Notes under the pieces: generated by a model | The model's input: only the letters and a program-made list of their open reading frames with translations | What the model was told of the DNA's origin: nothing | Database searches by the model: none | NCBI GenBank assembly: GCA_015179025.1 | Contig: WHUX01000001.1 | Location: 744,001 to 808,000, forward strand | DNA from: Terfezia claveryi | Lineage: Eukaryota > Ascomycota > Pezizomycetes > Pezizales > Pezizaceae | DNA length: 64,000 nt | Direction of reading: 5' to 3' | Made by a program: the position numbers and the translations under genes | Part shown: positions 23,856 through 35,022 of the stretch, piece by piece | How positions within the stretch are numbered: position 1 is the first letter of the stretch | Layout: each line of letters starts with the position of its first letter

Positions 23856-24221
23856 TTACCTTTGTTTTTCGCTACACCTCAATGGTCGCCCATCAAGCTC
23901 TTGATCTGGATTATGTAGTTGGATGTCTTGTAAATCCCGATAGTTTCGGCGTTGCCCATGATGGATACAAGCATAGCGGACTCGACCGGTAGTGGTAGAA
24001 CCCGCAGTCTTTACTACTGCAAATCCCATAACAAAGGCATAGTCCTGAATCCGGGGGAATGCTGCAACTGGATTGTCAAAGGTTTCCCCAGATGTTGGTG
24101 CCTGGCAATGAGACACAATGATGGAATTGACTGCAGGTTGAACCACTGGAATAAGAGCAGGATCAAGCCATGGGTGTTGAGCCCAGGCAGGAGCTTCTGA
24201 CACTATAGCCTGATGAGCCAT
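23856..24221 (-). pseudogene. possible N-terminal fragment of a MULE/FAR1-type transposase
   Basis: An ATG-started frame of 121 codons. The segment IQDYAFVMGFAVVKTAG then TGRVRYACIHHGQRRNYRDL resembles the zinc-binding N-terminal region of fungal Mutator-like transposases (GYAF...GR.RY.C.HHG..RN..L). The frame ends soon after and no DDE catalytic region follows on this strand. An unrelated protein cannot be excluded. Confidence 0.4.
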
Positions 24222-24239
24222 CGAGAGAGTTGCTGGTGT

Positions 24240-24300
24240 TTGTTGTAGTCAGAGTGATAGTTGTAGTCAGAGTGATTGTTGTAGTCAGAGCGTTTGTTGT
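24240..24300. repeat. tandem repeat TTGTAGTCAGAGTGA, three units
   Basis: Three near-identical units of about 19-20 nt (TGTTGTAGTCAGAGTGAT), the last one degenerate, just upstream of the ATG at 24221 of the MULE-like frame. Confidence 0.8.
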
Positions 24301-24596
24301 CAGCCATAGCTAGCCTGCATTACTTGTTGCATAACGTACACTAGCCACTGGCCGGTGCCGGTGGGTTTGGCCTGCCCAGAGACATCCCGACCTGGTTCCC
24401 GTCGGTGAGGTTGCCTTGCACTAACCAAAATACTGCTAACAGTCTAAGAAAATGCCATCACCGGAAGCTTCGACCCCTTTGCTCCTTGGAACCAACTACA
24501 TGGGCTATTCCGATATCTAGCCAGTAGAAGGGTAATACAGTTATTTGGGATGATCATTGGGGGAAGGTTAAAACATGCCTTACTCCACAATAGCTA

Positions 24597-24641
24597 CCAT
24601 GGCTCTAGTCTGGTTGCATGACCCCTCCGTAGCCATGGCTC
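24597..24641 (+). repeat. micro-insertion, TAGTCTGG family
   Basis: CCATGGCTC at 24597-24605 and 24633-24641 flanks a 27-nt insert that starts TAGTCTGGTTGCATGACCCC and ends TCCGTAG. Confidence 0.8.
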
Positions 24642-24757
24642 CTAGCTCGCAATTGAATCGACCAGTCAATGATATTGCCCAGAGCAGACATCTTCATCGT
24701 GCAAGTCAGATGTCTCACTATAGACTTGAAGATGTGCATGTTCTGGCCACAGTACTA

Positions 24758-25508
24758 CAGGCAAACCTCTATAATAGCATAACGTCGGGACCGTGGGTTC
24801 TTATGCTAATAGAGGAGTTATGCATTTAGAGGTTTTGCTTGGCATCACGTGAATATGGTCCACAACCTTACTTAGCTATACATCAGCCCTGCACCCCCTG
24901 CTGCCCCGCTAACGTCCACAGGAGGAGGGTCGTGCAACCAGGCTACACTACCTGCACTACCCCCCTAACTCGGAATTTTTTTAAAATCCCTAGGCTCATA
25001 TTAGCTCTACACTTCATGGCTTCTGGACAAATAAAGCATACGATATACAGTGGATTGATTAATTTGTTTCTTGAACTTAACATCAAACTACTGTGCCAGC
25101 TCCTGTTGTGTTGCCTTTGGATGTCATTGTGCATGCGAAAACAACTGGAAGCGCTCACTGTTCTGTTCCATCAACCTCTCGACGGCGGAGTGATTTGGGG
25201 TCTACTCTGTGTTGTTCGAGCAGGCTAGGTTCGTTCGCAATTGAACTGATAGATGTATCCATTGTAGATGTAGAGATCGAATCTCAAATCTCCGCACCCT
25301 GCAAATTTTCATAAGTTGGGTCCGTCCCCATACCACATTGTAGATATGCAAGGTATACATAGCAATTGGGATCGGTAAAATGCTATGCATGCTATTACAG
25401 AGTTATGCTAATTTCGACATACGGTAGTCCCAAACTTGGGGCCGAGAGATACTATGCTAATAGCCAAGGTTATGCAAATATAGAGTATGCTATTATAAAG
25501 GTTTGCTG
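24758..25508. mobile_element. pogo/Tigger-like non-autonomous element
   Basis: The left end is CAGGCAAACCTCTATAATAG and the right end (reverse complement) is CAGCAAACCTTTATAATAGC; TIR identity extends for about 25 nt and both ends are flanked by TA. The interior has further TATGCTAATAG-type subterminal repeats and no coding frame. It is 751 bp long. Confidence 0.65.
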
Positions 25509-25852
25509 TACCACTGCACAGGCATCGAGATCAAGTTGCCTAACAACATGCTCTTACAGCGTGCACATGCAGTCTGCGCCTTGCATTAATTAAATACCCC
25601 CGGATTCGTGTGCATGTGGGCGTGTCAACCGGCCGTGGCATTGGGAGTGATGCCATTGTCGTCACCGTCAGTTTACAGAGATTGAGGGATATTTGATTTG
25701 CTAGTAATTCATTCGATGTGGAAACAAGATCTGCAACGCGCTAGCCCCCTGAATGCCGCATATGTACCTAACCTATAAGGCCGCATTCCCTGCATGCTGC
25801 ACCCTTCCCGAAGCTAAGCGAAATCTTTAGTACATTTAACTTTGTGGGGATA

Positions 25853-26797
25853 CACCCAAACCTTGCTCTTCGGATACCGGACCTGAACGTACAATATACT
25901 ATCGCACCCAGTATCACGTTTTGTCCTAGCGGTTACACTCTCCAACAGGACCTCGCTATAGCGGTATAAAGTCAAAATTTTCCATTTCTAACCATTTAGG
26001 TGAGGCATCTACTTGCTATCCTGGATACCGTACCGGATGGGCTTGTAAGGGGTTACAGGGAGTTTATCACAGGTAAATGTAATTGCTATAACGGAATGGT
26101 AACAGTAGTAAGGCCTCAAAACAGCACAATAGCATAGAAAGGAATACAAAATAGCGCAACCACGTAATGAAACAGCTACAGAACAAAACAATAGAACATA
26201 ATCCACACTTATAGACATTGAGATGAAGATACAACCGGTGAAAACCAATCAGTAATAGAGCGCTGAACATGAGTCTCATGCATATTGCGAGTAGAGCTTG
26301 CTCAAGATGACGAGTTGATAGCAAGATATTAAGATCGGGCTTTCCTCCACCAGGAAGTTCTGAACTGTAAGAGCTTCCAAATGCCGAATGAGCTCAGTAA
26401 GATGAGAGCGTGCTTGAGCAGTTGTAATTGGGGGGTATAGGAGGTGGCGCATAGAGGTCCTCAAGATCTTCCTCCTCTGTCTCAGTATCTAAACCCTTTG
26501 GAACTTGAATAATCTCTTCAATGTTAATGACCTCTGGAGATATAGTATTCACTTCATCTTCATTATAGTCAAGATACTCTTCAACTAGAGTATTAACTTG
26601 TTGAGAGTTGGCTCCAGTGGTGATAAGCAAGCTTATGGAACAGTTGTATAGGTAAAGTAAACAATCTCTGCAAGCACTCTAGTTCTATCCTTTTACCCCG
26701 CCTAGAACGGCCCCCACGCTATTTGTTATAACGGATATTAGCTATATCGGACAGATTACAGCAGATTTATGCAGTCCGGTATAGCAAGGTTTGAGTG
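25853..26797 (-). mobile_element. pogo-like element with decayed transposase C-terminus
   Basis: The ends are CACCCAAACCTTGCT (left) and, reverse-complemented, CACTCAAACCTTGCTATACC (right), both followed by ATACCGGAC and flanked by TA; the length is 945 bp. On the minus strand 26394-26630 encodes an acidic stretch (LDTETEEEDLEDLYAPPPI), and an overlapping shifted frame (26276-26464) reads PPITTAQARSHLTELIRHLE. This looks like the C-terminal tail of a pogo transposase with a frameshift. No DDE core is left. Confidence 0.65.
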
Positions 26798-26809
26798 TAC
26801 ATTGCGTGC

Positions 26810-26841
26810 GGGTATTGGTAGTCTGGTTGGTAAGGGTATTG
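26810..26841 (+). repeat. micro-insertion, TAGTCTGG family
   Basis: GGGTATTG at 26810-26817 and 26834-26841 flanks GTAGTCTGGTTGGTAA (16 nt). It lies about 12 nt beyond the end of the pogo-like element. Confidence 0.7.
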
Positions 26842-26906
26842 AGCCCCCTTTTTTTTTTGGCTTTTGCAATTGTTGGTAGGCATTTTCTTCTATCGTATGA
26901 GCAATA

Positions 26907-27070
26907 CCGTATTTTCTGGTTGTTTATGACCCGGCGCTACTGCAAGTTCTCTCATACAAATCCAACGTTCTTGTCCGCACGAGCACTTCGATAGGTCTAG
27001 TTGAGTGAAAATCACACCTCTTCACGTTAGATCTTGCTAGCTCCGGGTCATAAAGAACCAGAAAATACGG
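26907..27070. mobile_element. 164-bp MITE with long inverted repeats
   Basis: Terminal inverted repeats of about 28 nt with one mismatch (CCGTATTTTCTGGTTGTTTA continuing TGACCCGG) and TA on both sides. There is no coding capacity. The outermost bases resemble those of the element at 47332-48037 (CCGTATT), so both may use one Tc1/mariner-type transposase. Confidence 0.8.
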
Positions 27071-27072
27071 TA

Positions 27073-30000
27073 TATCCACTCTAGAATTAGCAGGGTATAA
27101 TTATAAATAGTCTGATTAATTGTTACGAAATTAGTGATTCTGATGGTGTGCGTGGGGTTAAGTGAAGATACTCTGCGATTGCATTGTCTCAAAGAATATT
27201 CAGAGGTTTGTTTGATCATGGCCACACGTGTCGTCTGGACCCCCTCGCCGACCATCGCGCCAATAATAGCTCAGCAAGCTCAGTTCGCACCTATATTCAA
27301 GGGGGAAAAGATAGGGGCATTTTCATTGGGCGGTATGAAGTGGGTTTACTCTGTACATGTTGTCTGATACAATATGGAAGGAGCCAATGGGGCTTAATTT
27401 CCCTTTTTAAAAAAAGAGAGAAAAAAACATTCAACTCGCTCCATATACCCAAATTAATTACCAACTACGGGTTGACAGCTAAAACCTCAATCTACTACTC
27501 GTAATCGGCAGACGTTTGGGAACCTGGGCCTTGGTTTGCATACATACACATTGAACTTTTTGCAAGCTCTTGGTATAAGTATTAGCAACTGTAATCTAAC
27601 TGAACCCATTAGGCTAAAGCATCTCAGCCCAATCCGAACTCAATTTCGTCATCCATCACCGGTCTCAAAAAGGCATCTTCTGAATCATGATGGGCCCATC
27701 GTCTTGATGCATACTCTCCTCGGCGAGCAGGAACCATTGGCCTACACCCTAGGTACAGCAGTTGTGATGCCTCGGCGTTCTTCTGTTGGCAATATCCCAA
27801 TCAATTCGTCTATTTGCCCTATTTTTGGATGACAATGAACTACCTGGTTACAGTCTAGAGAAGGGCTCTGATCCAGCTGGCCTTCGCTGAACTCAAAAAA
27901 AACTGCACTCAGCCAGGGCATATCTTGGCTACCTGTTGTCATGTTCTCAAAATGGTCAATGTACATAATCCCCTTGAAAAAAAAAACAGGTACATACATA
28001 TATCAACCGACTAAGCTCTGCGCTGTTCAAGGCCGGCTTCCCGAACGACCATGAACACCTCTCTTGGAGTTGAGTGATTCTCAAGTGGCCCCGTCGACTG
28101 AGGATAGCTACACTGCTTGTTAGTGGATTTGAGTCGAGTGCCCACATACTCGGGTCAGGCATTAATAAACCGGGATGGCAGAAGAGAGCCTGGGTTTTTG
28201 CTTTCCCAATCGCTGGTCGGATGCAATTTGATCAGTTTAAAAAGACACCCATATAAACGGTAAAAATTAGAGTTTACCTTACAGTTTATTTATGCCTGAA
28301 CCACTCCGACTCGAAAACGAAATCCCATGCTAGCACCCATACCAGCAAAAATTGGCGAATTGTACCCCCTCCGCTTTTCCACACCAGCTCCATCTGTAGT
28401 ATCGAGTCTAGCTCTCAGCTAACAACTTCACAACAAATAATGCTAGGAATACGAGGACAACTATAGTAAGGATCGAATTCAATGAAGTAAATCTTAAGAG
28501 CTTGAAACGAAAGGTAATTTTTATCCTCTGCCCTATTCTTTAATAGGTATATCAATATATATATGACTTGTCAGTCCCAGGCCTGTCTGTACATGCGAGG
28601 TAAGTGCATCTGTCTATGCTATAGTAATATCGTTCACGGCAAGAAAAAGCCCTTTTGCTCTTGCTCTCGAGCTAAAATCGCTCTTCGTAACCACGCCCTA
28701 GAAAGGAGAACGCCTGAAGTAAATTATCTTTTCTAACATCGGATAACACGGATTTGTCTCTTTCGATTGCATGTGCATTCCCAGTATAATTGATCCGTGT
28801 GCATTATCTTTCTATTAGATTTACTTAGTTCGCCTCTATGTATCAACAACAATTGCTATCTGTTTGACCGAGCACAACTAGGAGAATCGGCTATCCTTAG
28901 CAATACTAGGTAGTACCGCCGCTTTCTGCGTGTTTTCCGTTTCTCATGGTCTGACTCAGGCATATCTTTACAGCGAAATCTTTTCACAATACCATTGAAA
29001 GCAGACAGTCCAGATAGAACTAGTTTGAAAACTCCGCGAGAAAATCCCTCCCTCTCTTAGCCTGGTTATCATATTTGTGACAAGAGCTTTATTTATGTTT
29101 GCAATTCCCTATATCAGCCAGTGTGTAGCTACCTAAATCAGCCCCCCTGACTTTTTTTGTTATATATATGTATATTATCTGAAACTTATAAACTTCCCCC
29201 TTACCTTATACAAAGTGCGCTGATGACTAGCCAGCTGGAAACCGAGGCAGCTACGTTCCCCACATTAAAACCTGCGTTGCAACTGATGCCTTCACGACGT
29301 GTCATAGTTATGCCTCAGGCACATCGGATGAGGATTACTATCTCCGCATGACCCGACTAGAGTTAAAGTAGATATATATGCAGAGTCCGACTAGAGTTAA
29401 AGTAGATGCAGAGTAGTACCGAATAACCAGCTTGTTTCAGAATGAAGGAACTGATGGAACGTATAAACATGTTCATTCCTTACCGGATTCGGAGGGGTCT
29501 TCTCCCTGTTTCTACAGATAAAGCCTAAGCCTAAGGACGCCACTACATAGAAGTCTAACCTTCCCAGAGGTGGTACTGCACTACCGCGTTTCCATCCCTA
29601 GTTTGTTACTACTAGTTTGTGCACTTGATTCTGAGCAGATGCGGTAGTCTGGTTGGCACAAGCCCTCCTTTACCATATGCGGTAGCTGTCAGCCAACTGC
29701 AGTCCTATTTCAACCCTAATATCAATATAAAACATACAACATCGCTCTGTCGTAATTGCGCATTCAAGCGCGAAGTGGACAATCTCCAATTAATCGGTCA
29801 ATATGCATGATGCCACACCGAAATGTCCTGCCACTAAAGTTCAAGAAATATCAATTACTCCATTCGATGTTCAGAACGCAAAGTGTGTTCTTAAAAATCC
29901 CCAATCCTGCATTTTTCTTCTCTGTGAATGTGCTTCCAGTTACAGATTTGAGATTGCGGATTAGAATACGGTCCAACTTAAACCAGCTGGGCACAAGCGT

Positions 30001-30977
30001 AAGGTTCGGATCGACTCTAACTAGCTCGAAACCCAAGGTAGCTACAGCTATTAACCGTTGATTAATTATGTAATTACAATGATCTTACTCCATACCTAAG
30101 TTCTACCTAAATGAGTTAGCCTCAACTCCATAGCATATTCGTTACAAAGCGGATGTTTAAACTACTCTCGGAGTTGCGTTCTGAACTGCCGGTATCCAAA
30201 GTTTTGACTCCAAACACTGCGAGAGGCTTGTGCCAACCAGACTACAATAAATATACCGATCTAACTGTAGTAATCGGAACGCTATTATAACTAGCTAATT
30301 ATAGATAAAAACTACTCCTGACGTCATGGCGCAGTCTGTGGATAGTCTCGTGCCACCTACCAAATTTGGAACTCGAAAAGTCGAATAGAGTTAGACTGCA
30401 GAGCGTAAACTCAAAGTTGGCCCATAAAGTTATCAACTCACTGCACTACTTCTCCAGAGCAGATCCCCAATTCTTTCTCTATTCTATGGTTCCCCTACAA
30501 TCACAAGTCACTGAGAAGTGAATTAAGAGTGTACCAGAATTTTTATAAGGGTAATGTACCATTACGAATCCTTTCTAATCCTCCCATTCTAAATTGAGGC
30601 TACTTATCATGGTAGAAGTCTTGATGCAGCGTAAAATATTGGTTTGCGGGTCGGCAGGGTTGGACTAGCCCCTCCGCAAGCATAGAAACACTTACTTGAA
30701 TATTCCCATCGGTGGACACCATACCTTTTCATTGACTACTTATGCTGTCGGCAAGGCTGTGGTTCGTTCCGGTAAAAAGCAAATTGTATTGTTATAGCAA
30801 GCAAACCTAAAGCCCAGTAAACACCCCCATACTTATTTTAAACGCAAACTAAAAGCAAAACAGACCGAAACCGAGAAGCCAAAGAGTATAAATTTTCAAC
30901 TTAGATGTAGTGAAATTTAGACAGCCGCTAACCCAGTGCTTACCCTGGGCTAGTTAGTCCATGTTCTAGGAGACATC
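27073..30977. other. AT-rich gene-less region
   Basis: No supported gene. Frames up to about 106 codons have no domain. It includes a tandem duplication of a 21-nt block (29353-29373 and 29387-29407) and a micro-insertion at 29639-29685. Another copy of the core, in the form GTGCCAACCAGACTA, occurs near 30232-30246 without an obvious duplication. Confidence 0.5.
29639..29685 (+). repeat. micro-insertion, TAGTCTGG family
   Basis: ATGCGGTAG at 29639-29647 and 29677-29685 flanks a 29-nt insert beginning TCTGGTTGGCACAAGCCCTC and ending CTTTACCAT. Confidence 0.8.
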
Positions 30978-32287
30978 TCACAACAACCCCCTCAACCCTC
31001 TAACTTCCTTCATCCTCTCAAGCATCTCCTTTCGCACTTTCTTCACGACTGAACATTCTCCGTGTGGTCCTTCTTTCTCCTTCTCCTTCTCCTTCTCCTT
31101 CTGGCCACCCCTTGCCCTGGTGCTTGTAGTTGTGCTAACTCTGGGTGTTATGTTGGTCTCCCTGGCTTCCTTCGCAGCTTCCCTAGCAGCTTCTCTCCCA
31201 GCTCTTGTGGCCAAGTCAAAAGTAACCTGAGGCAGGATATTTGACAGGTTTTCGTCCTTGTTGAAGGTCGCGAGGATCTCCACTGCGGAAATGAACGGCA
31301 TTGTTTCCAGACTGTCGTGAAAATGGGGTAGAACTGGCACCCCAGCTAAGGATATGTACCTTAAGAGGGTACCGAGCTGGAGGCGGTCGCAGGCAGCAAG
31401 GTTATGTTTGCATAGTGGAGTTATTGTAGTGAGTAGGGGATTGGCATGTGAGTAGGCAATTTTGACGAGGGAGTTGTGGAGGGCGATCGTTGCATTGTTG
31501 AGGGCATCTGCAGGAATGAATAATCAGCAGTGGAACTACCTCTCCTCTGCCATTTTCTAAATGTTTACCTACCAAGCACTTTTGTTGGTATCCCATCTGT
31601 GCACAGCTCGGTCCCATCCGCAAACGTCAATAGCACCTTGTCCGCCAAATCCTTCTGCTTCGCTCCCCGCTTTCTTGGGCCACTCCCACCCTCACCATTG
31701 GTACTTCCCTTCTTAACAACGTGATACTTCACATTCTTAATCAAATACTCGGTGACATCCTCCACCAAACAATCATTCTTGAAAGCCCACGCCACAGCCA
31801 ACCACCGAATAGCGTCCTTCCCTTTCACATCCTCCAGAGTGAGTTTCCCCGTCCACGCACTAGCATATCCACTAAGTGCAGCCGTCATATCATATTTATC
31901 ACACAATGCAGCCACTGCGAACATCTTCTCTGGCTCGAGCCATTTAGGTACGTTCTCTCCCCGATGGTGTGCAATATTGAGGATGATTTCCAAAGCCTCT
32001 GAGTCGTCCTCATTAAGGGCAACTTGGGCAGGGGAATTCTTCGAATTCGAGGCGAGTTGACGGCCTTCCAGGAAGGGAGAGCTTGGATCCAGCATTCGAG
32101 CGAATACTGGGGACGACAAACCGAGGGCCGTGGTGAAAACTTCAAATCGTTTGGTAGGTGTGCAGAGGTAGACTCCACCTGAGGGGTGGATCTTAACATC
32201 TTGAGGTGGTTCAGGAGGCCGAGGAGCAGCCTCTGCATTCGCTGCGGCTGATGGCATTTGCCCAGCAGTTGCGGTGACAGTGGCCAT
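30978..32287 (-). CDS. BTB/POZ-domain protein
   Basis: Two exons: 32287-31573 and 31507-30978, with a 65-nt GTAGGT..CTGCAG intron (phase 1). The product is 414 aa. Residues about 30-150 form the fungal BTB type: VKIHPSGGVYLCTPTKRFEV, SSPVFARMLDPSSPFLEG, LNEDDSEALEIILNIAHHR and MFAVAALCDKYDMTAAL. The middle part is helical and Lys-rich (GPRKRGAKQKDLADKVLL). The C-terminus has a run of KE dipeptides encoded by CTCCTT repeats (31080-31102) and ends MLERMKEVRGLRGLL. Family knowledge: BTB domains mediate dimerisation and often link to Cul3 ligases; this fungal class (BTB alone, no Kelch or zinc finger) has no known specific role. The start ATG sits in a purine-rich 5' context after a long upstream gap. 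Confidence 0.85.
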
Positions 32288-34313
32288 ATTTTGGTTGGGG
32301 TATGGTTGAGGTTAGATGGAATGTACTTGTTTCTGTGTTTGTCTTACTAGTGTTAGGTCAATCCACAACCACACTGTAGGTCAAACTCTGATGTATGAAT
32401 ATATTTGTAGTCTCTGGTAAACAAGACAACCGTGTATGCGCCACTGCCTGGTGAACTACAGCCTCAGAAATACGAAGTTGCTATCCACCTACTAATGTTT
32501 CCCTCCCAGACAGCCCCACTGATATGACTGACAAAATAGAAGTGTCTTGATATAGCATGCACACATTTGAATCAAGGTTCCACCCGCCTGCACCAGGTGA
32601 GATCGTTACCGGTCAAAACAACTCTTGGCTCATCGGTGTAACCAAATAACGGGGTACCCCAAAAGTGGTGTGCAAATCTAAACCCCAATACATTATTATG
32701 AGGAACTTAATCCCGGGAATAACCTTAATTCTTTTTTTTTTCTGACACAAGAAAATTGAAGTATTCCAATTGGGTGCAATCGTTCAGGCGTGCCGCGCTG
32801 ACTAAGGTCCCAACTACTCTTATACGGAATTTGTCCAAGCCACAATCGCTCAACCACCACGTGGCCGGGCAACAACTCATGGTTCAGAACATGTTGGAGG
32901 GATTCAGGGTAAATCTTTGACATCTGCCCCACAGATAGCTCTGCTATGAAAAAGACCACCCTATTGGGCCAATGCCTGATAATTTTTGGGATATTGCACT
33001 AAGGTACCCATTAATTATTTTTCATGGGGCGTGTTCTGTAAAGAAATATGGTGGGAGCGGCAATATCGTGGGAGCGGCGACATAGTTGACAGATTTTGAG
33101 TATCGCTGTTTTGTATTATCTCATACTTTTCAAGTACCTACTTAGTCGCCCTGATTATATTCCAGGCTTAGCACTCGATAACTATTATCAAGTTTATTGA
33201 CTGACAATGACTATCGTAGGAAAACGGCGCGCATAAGTGGATTTACACAAGCGCATACCTATACCACAGAGAACCTCAAAACATCCACCCATTTGGTTGC
33301 ACCTGTAACCAGCCTCAGAGACTTACTCAATCCTAACTTCGCTTTTTTTTTTTTTTTTTTTTGGCACTTAACTAGATCAGAATTAGCCGTTCAGTAGAAT
33401 TGCTCTGTGCACTGAGACGGGCGCTGTTTTTGAAAGGGGGGGCTATTTTCCAATTAACTGTGGTAGTCTGCCGGCTTCTACTCATGTCAATAGGACCACA
33501 TGTGGCTGGCTGCATGGCACGAGAACATCATTATAGCCCTTGGGAGGCCTAGCCTGTTCGTATACCACAATAGAGGGTTAATCTGAGCAAGATCCGTGTT
33601 CTACAGTGGACTTTCAATATAAACTCGACATAGGACTTTCTGTGAAATCATACTAAGGGATGTCCCTCTTGGGTGAGCTTGAAGATCACTATACTAATTG
33701 GTTGGGGTGCCGAGAATGTTACCAGCTGAATAGCCCTATTACCTGATCTCAATCAAGATGTTTCTGATGTATGGAAGAGCTTGATAAAGGTATCCTGAGC
33801 CCCTACGTACAAATATATCTAGAAGTTCTCAAAAGGTGAAAGTCAAGGCCCACAGGATCTAGAAGAAGGGCTTCGAAGTATTTTATAGGCTCTTGAAAAG
33901 AAGTATATCGTCAATAAAGAGTGGTACACCAGATACCTTGTGCTTAGGATGCGGAATATATATCAATTTAAATTAATTTTCAGCGGTTGTAGTCAAATAC
34001 CAAAACGTACATGGTCTGCATAAAGTCCATGGAGACAACTCTCCCTCCCACCTACCCACTAACCCCCCTAGTACGCTGAGGAGATTTGACCTTCAAACAG
34101 GTTATTGTGGATAATGTTGCAATACAGTATGCTGAACATAGAAGAGAAGTCTTGTTGTATTTATAAATAGAATGCACTAAGAGTATTTTGTCTGCTCAAT
34201 TTGGCATCATCTAAAGTAACTCCGAAGAGTAAATATATATATAACCGGCTTTTTGATTAAAGCCTTGGCATTGGAATGAGTCTAACTTTGACAAGATGGA
34301 CGTAGGTACATCC

Positions 34314-34471
34314 AACAAAAATTAGTCTGGTTGGCACAACACCCTCGTAGAACAAAAATTTAGTCTCGTGCCCAGACCCTCCAGAGAGGACAAAAATTGT
34401 GCCAACCAGACCAACAAAAATTGTATAAGATTACTTAAGGAGGGGCTAGTGCAGCCAGACTATAAGATTAC
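34314..34471. repeat. serial micro-insertions at one site
   Basis: ACAAAAATT occurs four times (ending 34323, 34360, 34398 and 34422). The three intervals contain, in order, a 27-nt insert starting AGTCTGGTTGGCACAAC, a 29-nt insert starting TAGTCTCGTGCCCAGACCC, and a 14-nt inverted GTGCCAACCAGACC. Directly after, TATAAGATTAC (34424-34434 and 34461-34471) flanks a 26-nt inverted insert ending GTGCAGCCAGAC. This equals four insertion events in 160 bp, each with its own direct repeats. Confidence 0.85.
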
Positions 34472-34727
34472 GAGGTTATGGGTGGGTTCAGATAAAACAA
34501 AGGCTTGTATTTGAGAATTATCGTAGCGATCACACTATAAGGCTCGGGGCTTATGGTGCTAGTGTTCTATAGAGAGCATAACATGAGTGTGGTGTAGCCG
34601 CTTATATAGATCTAATCCATCCATCACTTTCCTTCTTGGGAATCCCTGCTATGAGAGTTGATTGAGACTAGCCAGACTAAACGGTTGTTTTACCATTTTA
34701 CTTTCCTTTTAGGGCGACCGGCGAGAG

Positions 34728-34818
34728 CATTTCCTGTAGTCTGGTTGGCACAAGCCTCTCGTAGAGACATTTCCTGGTAGTCCCGATCATATTTCCCGGC
34801 ACGAGACTAGTATTTCCC
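34728..34818. repeat. two further micro-insertions
   Basis: CATTTCCTG (34728-34736 and 34768-34776) flanks a 31-nt insert that starts TAGTCTGGTTGGCACAAGCC and ends TCTCGTAGAGA, the longest seen. TATTTCCC (34790-34797 and 34811-34818) flanks GGCACGAGACTAG, a 13-nt inverted piece of the TAGTCTCG subfamily. Confidence 0.8.
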
Positions 34819-34944
34819 ACATGTATGTGATTGCAACTCGAGATGTAGTCAAAACTACTGCCTAACAGAGCGCAATGACTCCCACCCCAGATGTGTAAAC
34901 CAGACTAGTATCTGTTTTCAGCGGTTCGACTGGCATTTTTACCC

Positions 34945-35022
34945 GGGTATCCGGGTGGCTCCTCATGGCCCCCCCGACGGGGCCGCATCGGAGTAACAAG
35001 AATTAAAAAAAAAAAAAAAAAA
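34945..35022 (+). mobile_element. solo 3' end of the LINE family
   Basis: GGGTGGCTCCTCATGGCCCC and the following GGGGCCGCATCGGAGTAACAAG match the 3' end of the LINE at 22995-23091, ending in a run of 18 A. Everything upstream in the element is missing, as expected for extreme 5' truncation during reverse transcription. Confidence 0.8.

Noticed and set aside
30978..31340. 120-aa ORF as a separate gene
   Set aside because: It is in phase with the BTB gene after removing a good intron; it is that gene's C-terminus.
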